Shown here one piece after another: positions 6,901 through 10,364 of a DNA stretch of 10,364 bases (position 1 is the stretch's first letter; the number at the start of each line of letters is the position of its first letter). Under the pieces are notes generated by a model. That model saw only the letters and a program-made list of their open reading frames with translations, ran no database searches and was not told where the DNA came from. Source of the DNA: Anaerolineae bacterium. GTDB lineage: Bacteria; Chloroflexota; Anaerolineae; B4-G1; SLSP01. The stretch is from positions 1 through 10,364 of the forward strand of contig JAFGSL010000010.1 of the NCBI GenBank assembly GCA_016934645.1. The letters run 5' to 3'. The translations under genes were made by a program, and so were the position numbers.

Positions 6901-9900
6901 GAAACAGGCCAGTATTGGCTGCGTGTGGAGAAGGAAGGCTACACCTATGGGCAACGGGCAGCCGAAGTCGTGCGTGAGCGTAGTACGGCGACGAATGATA
7001 TTTATCTAACACCCCTTGATCCTGTGGTGACACTTTGTGATGATAGCGGGTGTAACCACACCAACTCTGACGGTACAGTACAGGTAGAAATTCCGGCCGG
7101 CGTGATCCCGTCCGGAGACATTGTCACCACCACCGCCACCAACTTTGAGCATGTTGAATTTCTACCCAGCGGCGAATTGCCGCCGGAGACATGGGAGACG
7201 TATGCTTTCAATCTGGGTGGTGATTCTGAGGTCACGTTCACTCAGCCCATCACTGTGCGCATCCAGAACGAGCTGGGATTCAGCCCGACTACCGAGATTC
7301 CGTTGGGATATTGGAATCAGGCTACCTTGCAGTGGGAGCACGCCGGTACCGGCGTGGTGGATGCCAGTGGCACTTGGGTGGTAATGACCGTCACGCACTT
7401 TTCTAATTATGATTGTAATGATCCAATTGCGCCTCCATATATAATGTCGGATATAAAGGATCGCTCCGATGATAACGACGATGATTGTGAGCCGGGTGCA
7501 AATCGCTGTTTTGTTGGCTTCAAATCTGGAATTTTGGAAGAGGATATTTCATTGTCGGCAGTCAATATTGCCGGGGAAGCGATAGCTCCTCGTTTATTGT
7601 ACAACAGTCAACGTGCTTATCCGGAAGAGGTCATTGATCTCGAATTTTCCCTGAATGTAGGGACATATATGCAGTTAGGAAATTATATAGGTTTTGAACT
7701 CTATGTAGAAGGTGAGAAAACGGACAGCTTTTTCTTCTCCAGCGATTTGCAAAATGGTGAGTTGGGACGCTATCGTTATTTATGGGATGGTCGCGATGTG
7801 CAGGGCAATTTGTTACCTTTCGGTGTGTACGAATATGCAGTCAGGTTCAGCATTCCTTACTATGGTGAGTACTGCTATGCACTCGATGGAATTTTTGGTA
7901 ATCCACCTGATTGTGAGAATGGGAGTACGGGTATTTTTGTAAATGCTGTAAATGAGATGTGGGCTCGCGGCACCGTCGAATTAGATAGCCAACAGGACAA
8001 TCTTTTGGGGGCGGGGTGGCTCCTGGATGGGCAGCAACAACTCTACGAAAATGAGAGGGGCCATATCATGGTAACTGATGGGGAAAACGTTTCGCAGTTT
8101 TATTTCCCACAGAAGGACCTCTTGAGTAATGATGCTGCGGGCGACAAAATTTCGCTACAGAGACATCCCCTTGTTGAACAGCATCTCTCTGAGCTGCGTA
8201 CCCCGAATACTGTACCAGTTTTTGAACCTTCGTATGTCAACTATCAAGCTCCTCAAGATACATCAGTGTGCGGCACGCTTGATACCGACACAACTTGGAC
8301 AGCGGGAGCGATGCCCTACAGGGTTACGTGCGATATCATCGTGCCTGCAGGTATTACTTTGACCATCGAATCAGGCGTCACCGTTCAATTTGAGCACAGT
8401 GATAGTGACCTCATCATTTCCGGAACATTACATGCCCAGGGAACTTCCTCAAACCCTATTCTATTTCAACCAGTGATAGGAACCGTGGCCGGTAGTTGGG
8501 GTCAGGTGGCCTTTTTAGCTGGTAGTTCCGGCAAACTGGATCATGCTATCTTAGAATATGGCGGCAGTGGTCATAGTCTTCTCTACCTGCTTAGCAACCA
8601 AGTAGAGGTTACAAATTCTGTGGTGCGCTACAGCGCAGCCAGGGGCATTTATATTTACGCCGAAGCATCACCGTTGATCAGTGGAACTCAAATCTTAAGC
8701 AATACTAACAACGGAATCCATAACCACGCCGGCAACCCCATTATTCAGAATAACACCATCATAAGTAATGGCATCGCTTATGCAGGAGGCGGTATACTCA
8801 ATGTTTCTGGCGATCCTATCATTCGAGGCAATGTTATTGAGGGCAACTCAGCGTCAGCTCGAGGTGGAGGTATCGAAAGTCTTTCTGGCAACCCTGTCAT
8901 CCAAAATAATACCATCCTAAACAACACCGCCTATGACGGCGCATATGACGGTGAGGGCGGAGGCATCTACACCTATGAGGGTGATCCTATCATTCAGGGA
9001 AACATCATTCAAGGCAACTTTGTCGGGTCTGGCGGCGGCGGCATCTACAGTTATTCTGGTAATCCCTTCATTCAAAATAATGTAATCCAGTACAACTCGA
9101 ATCAATATTCATATTTCAGTGGCGGCGGCGGCATTTACATTTATACCGGAAACCCTGTGATTGAGGATAATGTTATCCAGTACAATACAATGTTTGGAAC
9201 CAGTTCTGGCGGTGGCATCTATAATCGTTTCGGGGATGTAACCATACGGAATAACACTATTATAAGCAATTCGGTACAAGGTAATGGTGGTGGCATTGCT
9301 AACTATGCCGGTATGCTCACCGTTCAGAGTAACACTTTTTTGAGTAACACAGCGAATAGTGATGGTGGCGGCCTTTATAACTATGAGGGCGGTCTTATTA
9401 TTCAAGCTAATGTTTTCGAAAACAATGTAGCCCCAACAGGAGGAGGTATCAGTAATCACTCTGGTGATCTCGACGTCCGTGATAACACCTTCCAGAACAA
9501 TTCGGCAACGTTGCACGATGGAGGCGGCATCCATCATTACATCGGCAATCTTAGTATCCAGGGTAACATTTTTCGAGGTAACACAGCTATGTGGAATGGG
9601 GGGGGAATCTATGTGTCCCCTGGTACTTATGATGTCTATATGAATCACTATCTTATCATTAACAATAATATAATCCATAACTGCTCTGCCCAAAACGGTG
9701 CTGGCATCTACTTTAGTTTTTCCAATGCTGATATTCAATACAATACTATTTACGGTAACGAGGCTCTCGAAAATGGTGGCGCTTTCTACTACAAACAAGC
9801 ATATAGTTCAAACCCCATTATTGGCAATAATATCATCGCAAATAACATTGCATCTGATGGGGCAGGTCTTTACATATATATGGCTGGTGGTGTTGGATAT

Positions 9901-10344
9901 ATTGATATGAATTACAATGACGTGTGGGAGAATATCAGCGAGAATGACTATATACTAACTGGGACGAAAGGTATTTCTGCTGATCCCTTATTTGTGGATG
10001 CCCAGGTGGGTGATTTACATTTGTCGTCCAGCTCACCCTGCATTGATGCTGGTAATCCTAGCACCTACCCTGATACTGATTTTGAGGGTGATCCTCGTCC
10101 GATGGGGTTGTTCCTACCCGATATCGGTGCCGATGAGTATCTTACCTCCCATCCTACTTCCCGCACCGCTGCAGATCATTCCCGTTTGGAATGGAATGTG
10201 GAAACCAGTACCTATACCCGTATCTACCCCGACGGTACCCAAATTTATTTTAACCCGGATGGCACCCACGCCTTCACTCAAGAACCAGATGGTCGTCAGA
10301 TTACCTACACCTACGCCACAGCACCGTTTAGGAATGGGAATTAA
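3910..10344 (+). CDS. Giant exported mosaic protein: cohesin, DUF11, PKD, dockerin, beta-helix and truncated RHS modules (2144 aa)
   Basis: The second ATG (3910) lies 6 nt after TAGGAG and is preferred to 3907. A signal peptide covers about residues 1-25. Modules in order: cohesin-like 63-204; DUF11-like 206-324; PKD-like 330-420; FLPLILKN 429-436 followed by five prolines; two Fn3-like domains about 444-545 and 549-638; dockerin-like 685-740; two Ig-like domains 741-930; carboxypeptidase-regulatory-like 943-1038; ZU5-like 1039-1168; acidic linker about 1180-1196; RHS-type N-terminal segment with a FlgD-like strand pair (YLWDGRDVQGNLLPFGVY) about 1197-1420; right-handed beta-helix with a choice-of-anchor-Q-like end (DIGADEY) 1455-2077; one RHS/YD-type segment 2084-2135; then an abrupt stop. 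No catalytic motif or membrane anchor is visible. It is likely an extracellular scaffold or adhesin derived from an RHS protein. The ORF itself is certain; fold names are from sequence patterns only. Confidence 0.93.
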   Translation: MKTTTRCGLILVMILSLVGIGWPAAGQTNQSQPLVTSTPELYYPANGLITQHSLQQPLEAQQETIVSVLAPIEPVQVGQIFSVTVAATQVDIPLSAFQFDLTYDPTIVAFLHASSSPFLGSMGRMVACPSPAEGEGVIRLACASTGEASGVTGSGDLTILTFTALAAGESDFTIDEVYFPTDARPPALVTDFITLDDVVTVVAVTADLEIAKSVQTDIVSAGQQITYTLTVTNHGPTSVNALITDTLSPTEAYVDVNIPPDCTGNGPILCSLFAFTGTQSITMTITTAATFSGTLTNQAMITVTTLGATDDNSDNNTAMAQVMVYTPTTCLNALSGVNISGPTSGYTNTAYTFRADITPADATKPVLYTWMPQPQGSLLLSDRSIVTYTWITTGTKFLTVTAENCGGIFSDTYSIGIQGQTHTPMQKVFLPLILKNFPPPPPCSIPPTLLSPSNGETLNTLIPMFQWDNGDDPDATAGILVVGFNLGVPSGHETLRYAPAQGIETYRFMQNFAPGSTYYWRTQLICDGTDSPYSETWSFTTGSGGTILPASTLISPPNGSTITTLKTTLQWSAVAGATGYLLHWRKVGASTVGYGWLADTQKEVQFEADTTYEWWVSAYNEYALGDDSVKWQFTAPGEDVHAQLSNWGRNFARKVDLSSTASMLDSVHSTDTSFSLRMQSHDDYWADLDGDHDVDGADLARIADYWNCASGDTCYAPLYDLNADQIINVWDLARVGNEYDITPPVIIVLSPVQGQVVGTPEVLVTGTLTDTHTVLSVTVNSTVAALNGTTFTATVPLVSGNQALNIVAEDELGQKGLTSRVVGMDGDGPMIQINTPKHRQAVYILTPTVAISYTDFYTSVDVASLSAQILDESGMSLDVIGDLTVMNDGAAGIVSVPLADDASYTLTVSLSDSYGNTSSASSTFYVPPDPMSIILPDEPDRAGWVSGVVYDSTACDAYLLTCQGLPGAAVTLAYSGGLAITGTIVTGPDGFFAFPLAETGQYWLRVEKEGYTYGQRAAEVVRERSTATNDIYLTPLDPVVTLCDDSGCNHTNSDGTVQVEIPAGVIPSGDIVTTTATNFEHVEFLPSGELPPETWETYAFNLGGDSEVTFTQPITVRIQNELGFSPTTEIPLGYWNQATLQWEHAGTGVVDASGTWVVMTVTHFSNYDCNDPIAPPYIMSDIKDRSDDNDDDCEPGANRCFVGFKSGILEEDISLSAVNIAGEAIAPRLLYNSQRAYPEEVIDLEFSLNVGTYMQLGNYIGFELYVEGEKTDSFFFSSDLQNGELGRYRYLWDGRDVQGNLLPFGVYEYAVRFSIPYYGEYCYALDGIFGNPPDCENGSTGIFVNAVNEMWARGTVELDSQQDNLLGAGWLLDGQQQLYENERGHIMVTDGENVSQFYFPQKDLLSNDAAGDKISLQRHPLVEQHLSELRTPNTVPVFEPSYVNYQAPQDTSVCGTLDTDTTWTAGAMPYRVTCDIIVPAGITLTIESGVTVQFEHSDSDLIISGTLHAQGTSSNPILFQPVIGTVAGSWGQVAFLAGSSGKLDHAILEYGGSGHSLLYLLSNQVEVTNSVVRYSAARGIYIYAEASPLISGTQILSNTNNGIHNHAGNPIIQNNTIISNGIAYAGGGILNVSGDPIIRGNVIEGNSASARGGGIESLSGNPVIQNNTILNNTAYDGAYDGEGGGIYTYEGDPIIQGNIIQGNFVGSGGGGIYSYSGNPFIQNNVIQYNSNQYSYFSGGGGIYIYTGNPVIEDNVIQYNTMFGTSSGGGIYNRFGDVTIRNNTIISNSVQGNGGGIANYAGMLTVQSNTFLSNTANSDGGGLYNYEGGLIIQANVFENNVAPTGGGISNHSGDLDVRDNTFQNNSATLHDGGGIHHYIGNLSIQGNIFRGNTAMWNGGGIYVSPGTYDVYMNHYLIINNNIIHNCSAQNGAGIYFSFSNADIQYNTIYGNEALENGGAFYYKQAYSSNPIIGNNIIANNIASDGAGLYIYMAGGVGYIDMNYNDVWENISENDYILTGTKGISADPLFVDAQVGDLHLSSSSPCIDAGNPSTYPDTDFEGDPRPMGLFLPDIGADEYLTSHPTSRTAADHSRLEWNVETSTYTRIYPDGTQIYFNPDGTHAFTQEPDGRQITYTYATAPFRNGN
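4096..4521 (+). other. Cohesin-like domain of the giant protein
   Basis: Residues about 63-204 follow the cohesin pattern: VQVGQIFSVTVAATQV, then FQFDLTYDPTIVAFLHAS, a mid region with GVIRLACAS, then SGDLTILTFTALAAGESDFTI. In cellulosomes this fold binds dockerins. Outside them, cohesin-like domains occur in many bacterial surface proteins with unknown partners. It directly precedes a DUF11-like repeat (ADLEIAKSVQTDIVSAGQQITYTLTVTN in two parts around 4525-4614). Confidence 0.75.
5947..6129 (+). other. Dockerin-like domain of the giant protein
   Basis: Two F-hand calcium loops are visible: DLDGDHDVDGADL with D687, D689, D691, D693 and D698, and DLNADQIINVWDL with D720, N722, D724 and D731. 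They are separated by a short helix and an NCASGDTC loop that could form a disulfide. Each loop has the ligands expected at positions 1, 3, 5 and 12 of a type I dockerin. The domain is internal, between Fn3-like and Ig-like modules, whereas dockerins are commonly terminal. Confidence 0.8.
8272..10140 (+). other. Parallel beta-helix with choice-of-anchor-Q-like end, within the giant protein
   Basis: The module opens with a capping segment (TTWTAGAMPYRVTCDIIVPAG, read as W...PY.V then ITLTIESGVTVQF). About 14-15 coils follow, then DPLFVDAQVGDLHLSSSSPC, IDAGNPS, DFEGDPRP and DIGADEY. The last part is what I recall as the usual ending of choice-of-anchor-Q-type exported beta-helix proteins. In those it lies near the C terminus; here RHS-like sequence continues after it. 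Such helices often bind or cleave polysaccharide, but no active-site residues can be assigned. Confidence 0.75.
8713..9942 (+). repeat. Degenerate in-frame tandem repeat, about 14-15 units of 75-90 bp
   Basis: Each unit encodes one beta-helix coil with the consensus GGGIYxYxGNPxIQxNxIxxN. Examples start near 8788, 8863, 8956, 9031, 9121 and 9208. Units vary in length by short insertions after the Asn, and codons differ between copies, so the repeat is old rather than a recent slippage product. Two units share GGCGGCGGCGGCAT (9031 and 9121). All length changes seen keep the frame. Confidence 0.8.
10159..10344 (+). other. Terminal RHS/YD-type segment cut short by a stop codon
   Basis: SRTAADHSRLEWN, TYTRIYPDGTQIYFNPDGTH and EPDGRQITYTY match the motif that normally opens a long RHS/YD repeat shell in Chloroflexota proteins. 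The chain then ends in ATAPFRNGN and TAA. All three plus frames meet a stop between 10327 and 10347, so a simple single-frame bypass is not evident in the visible sequence. Only 20 bases remain to the edge. Confidence 0.6.
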
Positions 10345-10364
10345 ATAACTGTCCGGGTGGGCAG

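Noticed and set aside
9109..9798. 229-codon open frame on the minus strand inside the giant gene
   Set aside because: It is antisense to the beta-helix coils; the repeated GGY, ATY and AAY codons lack antisense stops and so create long open frames. It has no ribosome site and no recognisable domain.
8713..9942. Leucine-rich or ice-binding repeat interpretation of the coils
   Set aside because: The GGGIYxYxGNPxIQxNxIxxN pattern with Asn ladders and a DIGADEY end fits a right-handed parallel beta-helix better than leucine-rich or TxT ice-binding patterns.

Overview
The window looks like a chromosomal segment of a Chloroflexota bacterium, probably Anaerolineae or Caldilineae. The grounds are a winged-helix/BTAD domain fused to a Ser/Thr kinase, exported proteins carrying the FLPLxLKN / YLPLxLRN motif, a WTIDGGGG...SGG...GGFW mini-protein, and a giant mosaic protein built from cohesin, DUF11, PKD, dockerin, beta-helix and RHS modules. 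This assignment rests on recalled family patterns, not on a database search.

Layout. (1) Positions 1-1700, minus strand: a GC-rich gene for a regulator with an N-terminal SARP-type winged helix and BTAD domain and a C-terminal Hanks-type Ser/Thr kinase; its 3' end lies beyond the left edge. (2) Positions 1701-1988: a divergent control region. It holds a near-consensus minus-strand promoter (TTGAAA-17-TATAAT) for the kinase gene, two or three stem-loops in its leader, and a helically phased array of TTAGA(G/C)T repeats at exact 11-bp steps. The array leads into an extended -10 (TGCTACGAT) for the plus-strand genes. (3) Positions 1989-3709, plus strand: a 65-aa soluble protein, a 362-aa exported protein with tail-fibre-like features, and a 96-aa exported protein ending in YIYLPLTLRNS. 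(4) Positions 3718-3762: a perfect 21-bp hairpin, followed by a leader of about 145 bp containing several short hairpins and a T8 run. (5) Positions 3910-10344: a 2144-aa exported multidomain protein ending 20 bases before the right edge.

How it may work together (inference): the kinase could couple an intracellular or metabolic signal to its own DNA-binding domain, which would act on the 11-bp repeats between it and the plus-strand genes. Those genes encode mainly exported, surface-type proteins. The giant protein has a cohesin-like and a dockerin-like module in one chain, so self-assembly or partner capture outside the cell is possible. It also has a choice-of-anchor-Q-like beta-helix placed between two RHS-type segments, and the RHS part stops after about one motif.

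The most interesting signals are the phased repeat array beside a SARP-kinase fusion, the beta-helix inside an RHS scaffold that ends abruptly, the cohesin plus dockerin in one polypeptide, and an in-frame palindromic repeat inside the kinase domain.
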